DNA of 32,987 nucleotides from CAYJAZ01 sp964369165 (GCA_964369165.1 CAYJFE010000020.1:1-32987); one strand, 5' to 3'. Positions 1 through 7,723 are shown, counted from the first letter of the stretch. A program made the numbers and translations. The notes: generated from the sequence alone by a model not told the origin.

Positions 1-825
1 TTGATTTCGGTTTTCTGGTTATTTTTAGTCTATTCCCCTATGGCTCACTGGGTTTGGGGTGGCGGCTGGTTGTTTGAACTTGGCGCTGTTGACTTTGCTG
101 GTGGCGCTGTTGTTCACATGGCTTCTGCGGCAGCTGCTTTAGCTTTGGCTCAAAGTTTAGGTTTCCGTAAAAAAACTATCGATCCTGCTACTCCACACAA
201 TCTTCCATTAACACTTTTAGGTGCTGGCCTTCTATGGTTTGGTTGGTTTGGCTTCAATGCTGGCTCTGCCCTTGCTGCAAACGAATTAGCTGTTCACGCC
301 TTTGTGACAACACAATTAGCTGCTGCAGCTGGCGTATTGGGCTGGATTTTATTTGAATGGAAAAGAACTGGCAAACCTACAACTCTTGGTGCGGCTTCTG
401 GTGCACTAGCAGGCTTAGTTGCTATCACTCCTGCGGCTGGTTTTGTGCCTATCTCATCAGCTATCATTATTGGACTTATCGGCGGCTTTGTGTGTTACCT
501 TGGTATTTTTGTAAAAGAAAAATTCCGCTTCGACGATGCTCTTGACGTAGTTGGTATTCACGGTATAGGCGGTACATGGGGCGCATTTGCAACTGGCGTA
601 TTTGCTCACGAAAGCGTAAACGGCATCAATGGTATCTTATACGGCGACGCTAATCAATTATGGGTACAAGTAGTATCAATCTTTGCAACATGGATCTTCT
701 GCTACCTTATGACAAAAGTTATCATCTGCATCGTTTCTAAAATCACCCCACTTCGCGTTGACGAAAAAGTTGAAGCTACTGGTTTGGACATTTCAGAACA
801 CAACGAACACGCTTACAAAATCTAG
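1..825 (+). CDS. amtB: Ammonium transporter (Amt/MepA/Rh family), 5' end cut off by the window
   Basis: Inner-membrane channel for NH4+/NH3 uptake. The 274 visible residues are the C-terminal two thirds of a protein that is usually over 400 aa; the reading frame is open from base 1, so the first codon shown (ttg) is internal. Family landmarks seen: the DFAGGAVVH stretch with the first pore histidine at residue 39 of the fragment, the GWFGFNAGSA block near 81-90, ASGALAGLVAITPAAG near 132-147, and VVGIHGIGGTWG with the second pore histidine near 187. Several hydrophobic membrane segments follow one another, and the tail ends in a conserved-type GLDISEHNEHAY segment, the C-terminal part that contacts PII. 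A PII gene starts 51 bp downstream on the same strand, so the pair is probably one nitrogen-regulated unit; the promoter lies outside the window. Confidence 0.95.
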   Translation: MISVFWLFLVYSPMAHWVWGGGWLFELGAVDFAGGAVVHMASAAAALALAQSLGFRKKTIDPATPHNLPLTLLGAGLLWFGWFGFNAGSALAANELAVHAFVTTQLAAAAGVLGWILFEWKRTGKPTTLGAASGALAGLVAITPAAGFVPISSAIIIGLIGGFVCYLGIFVKEKFRFDDALDVVGIHGIGGTWGAFATGVFAHESVNGINGILYGDANQLWVQVVSIFATWIFCYLMTKVIICIVSKITPLRVDEKVEATGLDISEHNEHAYKI

Positions 826-876
826 TAAACAAGCAAGAATCAACTCCCCCCTACACTCAACCATAAGGAAAATACA

Positions 877-1215
877 ATGAAAAAAATAGAAGCAATTATC
901 AGACACAGCCAATTGCAAGACGTGATCGACGGGCTGATTTCAGAAGAAATACACGGGCTTACCTGCTCAAAAGTGCAAGGCTTTGGCCGTCAACATGGGC
1001 ATCAAGAAGTGTATAGAGGAAAAACATTGGCAACACATTTTGTTGATAAAACCAAGATTGATGTAGTTGTCACTGATGACAATTTAGAAAAAGCCCTCAA
1101 AATCATTATGGATAAAGCCAGAACAGGCGAAGTGGGCGATGGAAAAATATTTGTAACAAGTATTGAAAATGCTTATAGAATCCGCACTGGCGAAGCTGGC
1201 GACACTGCCATATAA
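877..1215 (+). CDS. glnK: Nitrogen regulatory protein PII (GlnK/GlnB type)
   Basis: 112 aa, the normal length of the family. PII trimers sense 2-oxoglutarate and ATP/ADP and, when encoded beside amt, plug the ammonium channel through the T-loop. Seen: the N-terminal MKKIEAII strand, the T-loop beginning GFGRQHGH (35-42), the B-loop TGEVGDGKIFV (about 83-93) and the C-terminal RIRTGEAGD signature. Aligned by eye with E. coli GlnB/GlnK, Tyr46 is kept, but position 51, the tyrosine uridylylated by GlnD in enterics, is Leu (RGKTLATHF in place of RGAEYxxxF). Covalent uridylylation at that site is therefore not possible, and control may rest on effector binding alone. Start supported by AAGGA upstream. 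The gene symbol follows the amt linkage; glnB is the alternative. Confidence 0.94.
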   Translation: MKKIEAIIRHSQLQDVIDGLISEEIHGLTCSKVQGFGRQHGHQEVYRGKTLATHFVDKTKIDVVVTDDNLEKALKIIMDKARTGEVGDGKIFVTSIENAYRIRTGEAGDTAI

Positions 1216-1235
1216 AAGCTGAACCTGTATAAGTG

Positions 1236-1267
1236 AAAAGCCCGTATAGTTATTATACGGGCTTTTT
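1236..1267. terminator. Bidirectional rho-independent terminator after glnK
   Basis: A perfect 9-bp stem (GCCCGTATA with TATACGGGC, loop GTTAT) has an A-run on its left side and five T on its right. It can stop glnK on the plus strand and, read on the minus strand, the convergent solenoid gene that ends at 1321. Confidence 0.9.
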
Positions 1268-1320
1268 AGTTTTTGAGAAAAGAAATACAAAAGAAAAAGT
1301 TTCAAAGGAACAATGAAAAA

Positions 1321-3267
1321 TTATAATCCCCAATGCTTTCTTGTTTCATTGTATTCTTCTGTGATAGCCTTGCTTCTTTCCTTAGAATATTCTTGCACAA
1401 AATTAGAATAGATTTGCGCTACTTTTTCAGCGTCATTATCATCTTTAATAGTGCTTATGTTTTCGCCATTCATTTTGCCAAACATAAGAGCATCTTGATT
1501 AAATTCTACACCTTGTGGATTCATCACTAAATTGGAATCATACAAAGCTTGCGTGTTGATTTCATTATCAATTCCTCGCATTGTGAGAGAAGAATTGAAG
1601 ATGGCTTCGCTTTCTAATTTATTATTATGCCCTTCCATGCGAAGATTTGTATTATGCATCGAGCCATCGAGTTCGAGTTTTGAATTTCCGCCACCGCGCA
1701 TTGAAATTTCGCTATTTGTTAAAGAGCCTTCTACTTCTATAGAGCTTTGCCCCTTGCTTGAATAGTAGATATCATCGCTTGAAGAAAGAATTTCAAGATT
1801 TGTTTCGCCTTTTCCTGCTTGAAGCATAAAGGAATCTGCAACATAAGCTTTCACATCATTATCGCCATCGCCTAATTGCATTTTCATATTGCTTGCATCG
1901 TCGATTTTAAATGTATTCTTGCCATCGCCAGCTGAAATATTGCCCTCTAAGGCATCAATTTTCACTTCATTATTGCCATCACCAATGCTTACACGACCGC
2001 TTGTCAAAAGACCTTGGCTGATATAAATACTATTGTCGCCATCGCCTATATCCACTTTTGCGCTTTCTTTTGTGATATTTTCAATAAAGAGATCATTTTC
2101 ACCATCGCCAAGCTTGAGATTTCCTTCAAGATTTATTATATCTATATTATTTTTACCATCGCCAGCTTCAACATCTCTTGCGCGAACTGACTGTATTTTA
2201 TTCTCACCATCGCCTGCTTCTATGCCGTAAATTACGCCATTTACCATATCTTCTTCGTTTTCTCTATACGCTTCAACCGTATTATTGCCATCGCCTAAAG
2301 AAATATCCATCATCATTTTTGCCCTAAGGCTATTGTCGCCATTGCCTAAAGTCACGTCAGAAAGGGTATTGGCAAATATATTATTTTTCCCATCACCAAA
2401 AGTGACACTATTTAAAGCTTTGGCATTGACTGTATTATCGCCATTTCCAAGTGTTCCCGATAGGTTGACACCACCAATAGTATTATCACCATCGCCAGCT
2501 TCTAAATTCACACGTATATTATCTTCGTTAAGAGCTGTTTCAAAAAGACTGTTATTTCCATTACCTGCAAAAACATTCAGCGCAATATCACCAGCACTTG
2601 ATAAAGTATTATTTCCATTACCTAAAGTTATAGTCGAACCATTGCCAAGCGCAACTATAGTATCATCACCCTCGCCAGCCACAATATTTGCTTTTGTGAG
2701 GTTCACAATCAAGTCATTGCCATTTGTGCCAAGCATTTCAGCATTTTCTTTAAATTCAGAAGCAACTACTCCGCCAGAGCCATCGTCTGTAAGGATTGTG
2801 TTTTCGCTTATTTGAATATAAGATTTTGTGCCATCAGCATTTGTGACATCAGCAAAATAAATATCTGCCCCTGTTTTAGGGTTTTGCGATTGGAAAATAT
2901 GCACATTTGCGCCTGAATCAAAAGATTTTTGTGAAAGAGTTCTTGTCACACCTGACCTATCATTCACTAATTCTTCAAAATTTATCTTATTACCGTCTTT
3001 ATCTGTGACAGTAGCATTTTTTTCACGTTCTATAGCAGAATTAGCAAGCAATTTTTCATTTTCAACTTTAGTATTATCTACTTCTTGTAAACGTGCCATA
3101 GCTTTTGCATAATCTGAAATATCGCTTGTATCTTCCACTTTATCAAATGTAGAGTTCACTTCTTTAAGTTTTGACTGATAAGAATAGGGATTATCATCTC
3201 TTTGTGTACTTAATATACTGCCGCTAAAAGCAAATTTTTCACCAAATGAAATATTTGAAATGCCCAT
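1321..3267 (-). CDS. Acidic GDGxN-repeat protein, probable secreted beta-solenoid (RTX-like variant), unknown function
   Basis: 648 aa; not recognised as a named family. The N-terminal ~175 residues are hydrophilic, without a Sec signal or membrane segment. From about 180 a solenoid begins with an RTX-like GTNGNDLI and continues with about 18 turns carrying (L/A/I)G(D/N)G(x)N followed by a hydrophobic residue (for example LGNGDNTV near 273, LGDGNNTV near 324, IGDGDNSI near 407). Most turns are 17-21 residues apart, about twice the spacing of classical RTX nonapeptides. Four weaker turns follow to about 570 (MRGGGNSKLEL, MEGHNNKLES), then a charged tail. Asp/Asn-rich turns suggest Ca2+ binding, and the lack of an N-terminal signal fits type I or type III secretion; both are inference. 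Start supported by GGAAAG just upstream. The neighbouring gene on the same strand is another RTX protein. Confidence 0.75.
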   Translation of the reverse strand: MGISNISFGEKFAFSGSILSTQRDDNPYSYQSKLKEVNSTFDKVEDTSDISDYAKAMARLQEVDNTKVENEKLLANSAIEREKNATVTDKDGNKINFEELVNDRSGVTRTLSQKSFDSGANVHIFQSQNPKTGADIYFADVTNADGTKSYIQISENTILTDDGSGGVVASEFKENAEMLGTNGNDLIVNLTKANIVAGEGDDTIVALGNGSTITLGNGNNTLSSAGDIALNVFAGNGNNSLFETALNEDNIRVNLEAGDGDNTIGGVNLSGTLGNGDNTVNAKALNSVTFGDGKNNIFANTLSDVTLGNGDNSLRAKMMMDISLGDGNNTVEAYRENEEDMVNGVIYGIEAGDGENKIQSVRARDVEAGDGKNNIDIINLEGNLKLGDGENDLFIENITKESAKVDIGDGDNSIYISQGLLTSGRVSIGDGNNEVKIDALEGNISAGDGKNTFKIDDASNMKMQLGDGDNDVKAYVADSFMLQAGKGETNLEILSSSDDIYYSSKGQSSIEVEGSLTNSEISMRGGGNSKLELDGSMHNTNLRMEGHNNKLESEAIFNSSLTMRGIDNEINTQALYDSNLVMNPQGVEFNQDALMFGKMNGENISTIKDDNDAEKVAQIYSNFVQEYSKERSKAITEEYNETRKHWGL

Positions 3268-3361
3268 ATATCTTTCCTTATTTATATAATTTTTACTTCA
3301 TTGAAACTAAGTATCCATACATATTATCGGATAAAATTCTATAAACTTGAGGGAAAAGAAT

Positions 3362-3393
3362 AAAAAAAACGGCATCTCAAAAGAAATGCCGTT
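3362..3393 (-). terminator. Rho-independent terminator of the vWA/RTX gene
   Basis: Stem AACGGCAT/ATGCCGTT with a 10-nt loop. On the minus strand it is followed by a run of T (A-run at 3362-3369). It lies 49 bp after the stop of the 781-aa gene, so the solenoid gene downstream probably has its own promoter in 3268-3361; no clear promoter was seen there. Confidence 0.85.
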
Positions 3394-3441
3394 ATTCTAA
3401 ATTATCTTTTAGCAGAAAAAACGCGAAAGAATGAATTTTGT

Positions 3442-5787
3442 CTATATTTTAATACACAAATCACTGCCCTGTGTAAGCAAAGAAGTATTTGACAATTCAT
3501 CACTATCAAAGGTAACTTCTGCTAAAGTGATTTCTTGTACAACTGTGCCATTGTCTGTCACTGAAATAATGCCATCACCATTGAGATTTTTTACTTCAAT
3601 TTGATATTTTGAACCAGCTTCTATATTGAAAGCAGTCAAATCAACAAAGTCTTCACCTCTTTCAAAGTCAGCAATAGTATCTTGTTGAAGATGGCCAGCA
3701 GTCAAATCTTCAGTAGCAAAGGCAAAAGTGTCTGCGCCAGTTCCACCTATAAGGGTATCGTTTCCTTGTCCACCTGAAAGAACATCGTTGCCGCTGCCGC
3801 CAATAAGAATATCATTGCCTTTTCCGCCAGATAATACATCGTCGCCGCCAAGACCCATAATGACATCGTCACCAGCACTTGCGTAGATCAAGTCATCGCC
3901 ATCGCTACTTGCTTCAAGATGTTGTTCGCTCCATTCAGCAAAGTCATCAAGAGCCAATTCATCAAGGGCAAATATTTTGTCATTCAAGGCATCTAAAAAG
4001 TCAATTTCATCTTGAACCAAAACATTATCAAGAGTTAAAGGAGTATCAAAAGGATTTGGAGTATTGCTTGCTAATAAGTGAGCGGCAAGCTCTGCCACAG
4101 AATTATACGCACCATCACCAAGTAAGAGATTATCAAAAGTATTGCCTATAACTAAATCATTGCCAGAACCAGCAAAATAATCTTCTAAAGTACCAGTATT
4201 TTCGCTATATTCATAAGCTATGCTTGATTTATTTTCATCAAGCGCATTGGTTATTGCAAAAGAATCTTCAATAGTGCTATCTTCCACAAAATGTAAACTA
4301 CCGCTTACACCTAATTTATCATTAGCTAATGTTACTAATTCTAAAAGAGCATTATCAAGATTAGGATCACTACCTAAGCCAACAGCATGAAATTCATTCA
4401 TGGAAGGCAAAAGGTTTGAAAATTTTGAAAGTGTATTTCCTGCTCCAGCAGTTGCCTTGCCATCCACAAGTAAGATTCCCATATTCAAACCACTGGCTTG
4501 AGCATCAAAAAAATCTTTTGCAGAATCAAAAGCAAGCCCAAAGTTTGTATTATGATGATAGTTTTCAGGATCAGCTGGATTTGGCGTAGGAGCGTATTCT
4601 TTAGGAATTGATTGAGCAAACTGTAAGGAAGTATAATAATTTTGCATTTCTAGAATAGCTTTATCTATGTCATGAAGCACATTGTCTTGTGAGAATGAAA
4701 AATCAAAGCTTTCATTGGCACCCCAAAATGATACTATACGTACATTGACAGTAGAGCCATTTTGCGCATGATTATAAACACTTGCTTTAAGGAAAGATTC
4801 AACTGAATCAAGGGCCTCACTCAAGCGAGTTTCATAACCTTGTGGCATAGCTTCCGTGCCTGCAATCTGCCCAGCAGTAAGCTTACTTGAATCTTTAAAG
4901 ATTGAATCTGACATTGAAGAATGACCAGGGTCATACATTGAACCTGAAGTTTCGAGCATAATACAGATATTATAGTCAGTATTCGCAGCAAGTTCTAGGC
5001 CTGAATTAATTGAAGGACTCACACTTACAGCTGGCTGCTCGATTGTTTTTTCAGTTGAAATAGCCGCTACAGGACTAGGCAATTCAAAAGCTTCTGGTAT
5101 TTCATAGAGGCTCTCACTAGTAATAAGAGGCATTATAAAGCCACTACTTGCTACTTCTGTACCTGAATCAGCATCTGTTTGATTTTCTTTTTCTTCAAGT
5201 TTTTCTTCGGCAAGTTCTGTATAGCCATCGTTTGACTTACTTTGCTGAACTACAACTTGTGTTTCGCCCGAATCTTCGCCAGATTCTTCGCCAGCTTTTT
5301 CAGCATTTTCTTTTGCTTCTTCAGCTTCTTCTTCCTCTTCTTTTTCAGCTGCCAATTCTTCTGCTTCTTCTGCTAATTCATCTAATTCATCTTGGGAAAT
5401 AAAGGCTGAAGCATCAGATTGCGCTGAATTGTCTGCCTGCGCATTTAAATCTGCCATATTTGCGGCAAGAATAGTATCAAGAGGATTGGCATAAAAATCG
5501 CCATAAGAAGGAGAAAGCTCTGCCACAAGTGAATCAAAAAATTCAGTGCCAGCAACAGGCATGCCATCAATCACAAATGAAGGAATAGTTTTTGCGGAAT
5601 AAAGGGAATAAAAAGAGTCTAAAACTAAAGTTTCCCCAGATTTAAATTGAAATACTAAGCTGTCATCAACTCTTTCGATTGATGCTTTAGTCAAATCAAA
5701 ATCAAGGTTAAATTCAGAAATATCATCAGATAGGGCGACTGTAGCTTGCGCTCCAGCTTCTGGTTTTTGTAGTATTATTTTTGCCAT
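3442..5787 (-). CDS. von Willebrand A-domain RTX protein with type I secretion C-terminus
   Basis: 781 aa, very acidic. Domains in order: an N-terminal ~90-residue segment (MAKIILQKPE... to SFVIDGMPVAG) resembling the prefix domain of large T1SS adhesins; a Glu/Ala-rich low-complexity linker (about 134-170); a Ser/Pro spacer; a vWA-like domain (about 271-515) beginning DYNICIMLETSGSM; a GNDLVIGNTFDN segment near 542; classical RTX nonapeptides at about 629-690 (GGKGNDILIGGSGND and similar); and a final ~90 residues of the T1SS target type, starting ADTFAF. The metal-site motif reads ExSGS instead of DxSxS (Glu279 for Asp). No Sec signal is present. Expected role: Ca2+-stabilised surface or secreted adhesin exported by a TolC-type system, whose genes are not in this window. 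RBS: AGGGGAGC just before ATG. Confidence 0.85.
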   Translation of the reverse strand: MAKIILQKPEAGAQATVALSDDISEFNLDFDLTKASIERVDDSLVFQFKSGETLVLDSFYSLYSAKTIPSFVIDGMPVAGTEFFDSLVAELSPSYGDFYANPLDTILAANMADLNAQADNSAQSDASAFISQDELDELAEEAEELAAEKEEEEEAEEAKENAEKAGEESGEDSGETQVVVQQSKSNDGYTELAEEKLEEKENQTDADSGTEVASSGFIMPLITSESLYEIPEAFELPSPVAAISTEKTIEQPAVSVSPSINSGLELAANTDYNICIMLETSGSMYDPGHSSMSDSIFKDSSKLTAGQIAGTEAMPQGYETRLSEALDSVESFLKASVYNHAQNGSTVNVRIVSFWGANESFDFSFSQDNVLHDIDKAILEMQNYYTSLQFAQSIPKEYAPTPNPADPENYHHNTNFGLAFDSAKDFFDAQASGLNMGILLVDGKATAGAGNTLSKFSNLLPSMNEFHAVGLGSDPNLDNALLELVTLANDKLGVSGSLHFVEDSTIEDSFAITNALDENKSSIAYEYSENTGTLEDYFAGSGNDLVIGNTFDNLLLGDGAYNSVAELAAHLLASNTPNPFDTPLTLDNVLVQDEIDFLDALNDKIFALDELALDDFAEWSEQHLEASSDGDDLIYASAGDDVIMGLGGDDVLSGGKGNDILIGGSGNDVLSGGQGNDTLIGGTGADTFAFATEDLTAGHLQQDTIADFERGEDFVDLTAFNIEAGSKYQIEVKNLNGDGIISVTDNGTVVQEITLAEVTFDSDELSNTSLLTQGSDLCIKI

Positions 5788-5919
5788 ATCGCTCCCCTAG
5801 TTAAGAAAAAATTACACTTGGTTTTTATTTACTATACATTTTAAAAAAACTCAAGAATTTTTTTTAGACAATTTTTCACAAGTTCACAACGCTTGCATTT
5901 TGTGTCAAAAATGCTTCGC

Positions 5920-5988
5920 TCGCTAAAGATTTGTTCGCTTATGCTCACGACGCTTGCAAAAAAAGGGTACTCCGAAGAATACCCTTAT
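5920..5988. repeat. 69-bp repeat carrying the adh-type terminator, copy before the gap
   Basis: From TCGCTAAAGATTTG to CCCTTAT this is identical to 6458-6526. Its last 55 bp (5934-5988) are also identical to the first 55 bp after the gap (6089-6143). The contig stops exactly where the copies begin to differ (next bases TATC at 6144, ATTA at 6527), which is what an assembler does at a repeat boundary. Confidence 0.9.
5958..5984 (-). terminator. UUCG-loop terminator, copy 1 (at contig end)
   Basis: Same sequence as the adh terminator at 6496-6522. Read on the minus strand: stem GGGTATTC/GAGTACCC, loop TTCG, then seven T. Probably the same physical copy as the one at 6113-6139, seen twice because of unmerged contig ends. 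Confidence 0.7.
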
Positions 5989-6088
5989 NNNNNNNNNNNN
6001 NNNNNNNNNNNNNNNNNNNNNNNNNNNNNNNNNNNNNNNNNNNNNNNNNNNNNNNNNNNNNNNNNNNNNNNNNNNNNNNNNNNNNNNN
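5989..6088. other. Assembly gap (100 N)
   Basis: Exactly 100 N, flanked on both sides by the same 55 bp. A fixed gap size plus identical edges indicates a scaffolding join of two overlapping contigs, so little or no sequence need be missing. However, the edge sequence also occurs at 6472-6526, so the join itself is ambiguous. Confidence 0.9.
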
Positions 6089-6112
6089 TTCGCTTATGCT
6101 CACGACGCTTGC

Positions 6113-6139
6113 AAAAAAAGGGTACTCCGAAGAATACCC
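6113..6139 (-). terminator. UUCG-loop terminator, copy 2
   Basis: Identical hairpin and T-run to 6496-6522, within the 55 bp that open the contig after the gap. It lies 171 bp beyond the displaced adh 3' fragment, so fragment and terminator are arranged as in the real gene but with a longer spacer. Confidence 0.75.
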
Positions 6140-6201
6140 TTATTATCTCTAATTTGTGCTTTCGATAAAGAGATTTTGTAGAATTTTCAATGAAAATCAG
6201 C

Positions 6202-6467
6202 TCTTTAGCGAATGAACATTTTTCGCATAAAATGTGAATGAGGATTTTGTGACAAAGTCCAAAATCTATCTCATCAAGTCAAAAATGCAAAATAATTTAT
6301 TGAAAGTATAAATTACATAGCTGCTTTGAAGATTGCTGCAACATCAGCATCACGCATTTTGCGTGGGTTAGTAAGACCGCAAGCTAACTTTATTTAGAAA
6401 GATTTTGGCTTTCAGCGCAAAATCCTCACTGCGCAAAAAACTAAGGTTTTTGCTTGTTCGCTAAAGA
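6202..6467. repeat. Large imperfect inverted repeat (about 266 bp) enclosing an adh fragment
   Basis: The left arm begins TCTTTAGCGAA at 6202 and the right arm ends with its complement at 6457-6467. Further in, TGAGGATTTTG (6239-6249) is matched by CAAAATCCTCA (6418-6428), and GATTTTG/CAAAATC hairpins with 10-nt loops sit at 6243-6266 and 6401-6424. All these pairs share a centre near 6334. Between the arms lies the 75-bp copy of the adh 3' end. No open frame or transposase is present. It could be a MITE- or REP-like non-autonomous element. Confidence 0.6.
6310..6384 (-). pseudogene. Detached 3' fragment of the iron-type alcohol dehydrogenase gene
   Basis: 75 bp identical to 6548-6622, the 3' end of the intact gene. 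It encodes the last ~23 residues (CGLTNPRKMRDADVAAIFKAAM, cited in halves: CGLTNPRKMRD and ADVAAIFKAAM) and the stop. Beyond 6384 the match stops abruptly. Perfect identity implies a recent event or an assembly artefact at the adjacent ambiguous join. No start, no RBS; not a functional gene. Confidence 0.85.
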
Positions 6468-6526
6468 TTTGTTCGCTTATGCTCACGACGCTTGCAAAAA
6501 AAGGGTACTCCGAAGAATACCCTTAT
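6458..6526. repeat. 69-bp repeat carrying the adh terminator, copy next to adh
   Basis: Identical to 5920-5988. It includes the right end of the inverted repeat (TTCGCTAAAGA) and the functional terminator of adh. Confidence 0.9.
6496..6522 (-). terminator. Rho-independent terminator of adh with a C(UUCG)G tetraloop
   Basis: On the minus strand: an 8-bp stem GGGTATTC/GAGTACCC (one T-G wobble) closed by the extra-stable UUCG tetraloop and followed by seven T. It starts 28 bp after the adh stop codon. Confidence 0.92.
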
Positions 6527-6550
6527 ATTAGCTAGTTTGATTTCTCAAAA

Positions 6551-7723
6551 TTACATAGCTGCTTTGAAGATTGCTGCAACATCAGCATCACGCATTTTGC
6601 GTGGGTTAGTAAGACCGCAAGCGTCTTTTTGTGCGTTGCCAGTCATAACTTCGATGTCTTTTTCAGATACTTTTTTACCATATCTTTCGCCAAGTTCTTT
6701 CCAACCTGAAGGAATACCGATGTCAGAAGAAAGTTTGCGAATTGCTTTTGTTGCAAGAGCTGAAGCGTCTTCTAATGATAAACCGCAAGTTTTTTCGCCA
6801 AGAAGTTCAGCGATTTTTGCAAAGCGTTCACGTTTTGCGATACGGTTGAAGTCAGAAACGTATGGGAGCAAGATAGCATTACATTCGCCGTGTGGAAGGT
6901 CATAGAAGCCACCTAATTGGTGAGCCATAGCGTGAACGTGACCAAGGCTAGCATTGTTGAATGCCATACCACCAAGGTATTGAGCATAACACATTCCGTT
7001 TCTAGCTTCCATATCTGTACCGTCAGCAACTGCGCGACGGAGGTATTGATTTACTAATTCGATAGCTTTTTCAGCACAAGCATCTGTCAAAGGAGTTGCT
7101 GCTGTAGAAACATAAGCTTCAACTGCGTGTGTTAAAGCGTCCATACCTGTTGCAGCTGTTAATGGAGCAGGTTTGCCAACCATCAATAATGAATCATCGA
7201 TAGCTACGTTTGCTGTTACTCTCCAGTCAACGATAGCCATTTTTACTTTGCGAGCTGTGTCTGTGATGATACAAAAACGTGTCATTTCAGAAGCTGTACC
7301 AGCTGTTGTGTTGATAGCAACATAAGGAGGGAAAGGTTTTGTTGATTTGTTAACGCCTTCGTAATCTTGAATTTTGCCACCGTTAGCAACAACAAGGCCA
7401 ACACCTTTACCACAGTCGTGTGAGCTACCGCCACCAAGAGTGATAAAGCTATCGCATTTACCTTTTTCATAAGCAGCTACGCCGTCAACAACGTTTTTGT
7501 CTGTAGGGTTAGGAATAGCGCCATCAAAAACTTCATATTTCATCTTTGCTTTATCCAAAATATCAGTAACTTGTTTTAAGATACCTGTTTGAACAATACC
7601 TTTATCTGTTACGATAAGAGGTTTTTTAGCACCAGCTTGAGCAAGTGAAGTTGGGATTTCTTGCGCTGCGCCAGGTCCGATAACTGTGATGCTTGGGATA
7701 AAGAATTGACTTACTTGATTCAT
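6551..7723 (-). CDS. Iron-containing (type III) NAD-dependent alcohol dehydrogenase
   Basis: 390 aa, full length for the family. It interconverts a small aldehyde and its alcohol with NAD(H) in the cytoplasm. Seen: dinucleotide-binding GGGSSHD (97-103), NTTAGTASEMT (138-148), GMDALTHAVEAY (193-204) with metal ligands Asp195 and His199, GHVHAMAHQLGG with His264, and DLPHGE with His278, so the full D-H-H-H metal set is present. Overall it resembles the 1,3-propanediol/methanol dehydrogenase branch (Mdh/DhaT). Substrate cannot be fixed from sequence: ethanol and propanediol are options, and in gut taurine-respiring Desulfovibrionaceae a member of this family (SarD) reduces sulfoacetaldehyde. RBS AGGAG lies 8 nt before ATG. 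Its own terminator follows, so it is monocistronic. A 75-bp duplicate of its 3' end lies nearby. Confidence 0.93.
   Translation of the reverse strand: MNQVSQFFIPSITVIGPGAAQEIPTSLAQAGAKKPLIVTDKGIVQTGILKQVTDILDKAKMKYEVFDGAIPNPTDKNVVDGVAAYEKGKCDSFITLGGGSSHDCGKGVGLVVANGGKIQDYEGVNKSTKPFPPYVAINTTAGTASEMTRFCIITDTARKVKMAIVDWRVTANVAIDDSLLMVGKPAPLTAATGMDALTHAVEAYVSTAATPLTDACAEKAIELVNQYLRRAVADGTDMEARNGMCYAQYLGGMAFNNASLGHVHAMAHQLGGFYDLPHGECNAILLPYVSDFNRIAKRERFAKIAELLGEKTCGLSLEDASALATKAIRKLSSDIGIPSGWKELGERYGKKVSEKDIEVMTGNAQKDACGLTNPRKMRDADVAAIFKAAM

Larger units (their letters stand above)
5788..6550. other. Gene-free 763-bp region between the vWA/RTX gene and adh
   Basis: Contains no credible gene. It holds the presumed promoter region of the vWA/RTX gene (very AT-rich 5788-5880), a 100-N gap, three stretches of the adh terminator repeat, a large imperfect inverted repeat and a 75-bp copy of the adh 3' end, each listed separately. 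Short open frames drawn across it pass through N or through the repeats and are not genes. Confidence 0.8.

Noticed and set aside
2033..2815. Long plus-strand open frames opposite the solenoid gene
   Set aside because: Antisense shadows of the repetitive GDGxN codons (Ser/Pro-rich nonsense), no ribosome sites.
5893..6181. Open frames across the first gap
   Set aside because: They read through N and through the terminator repeat; no start signals and no protein similarity recognised.
6492..6905. 137-aa plus-strand frame overlapping adh
   Set aside because: Antisense to a well-supported gene and beginning inside a terminator.
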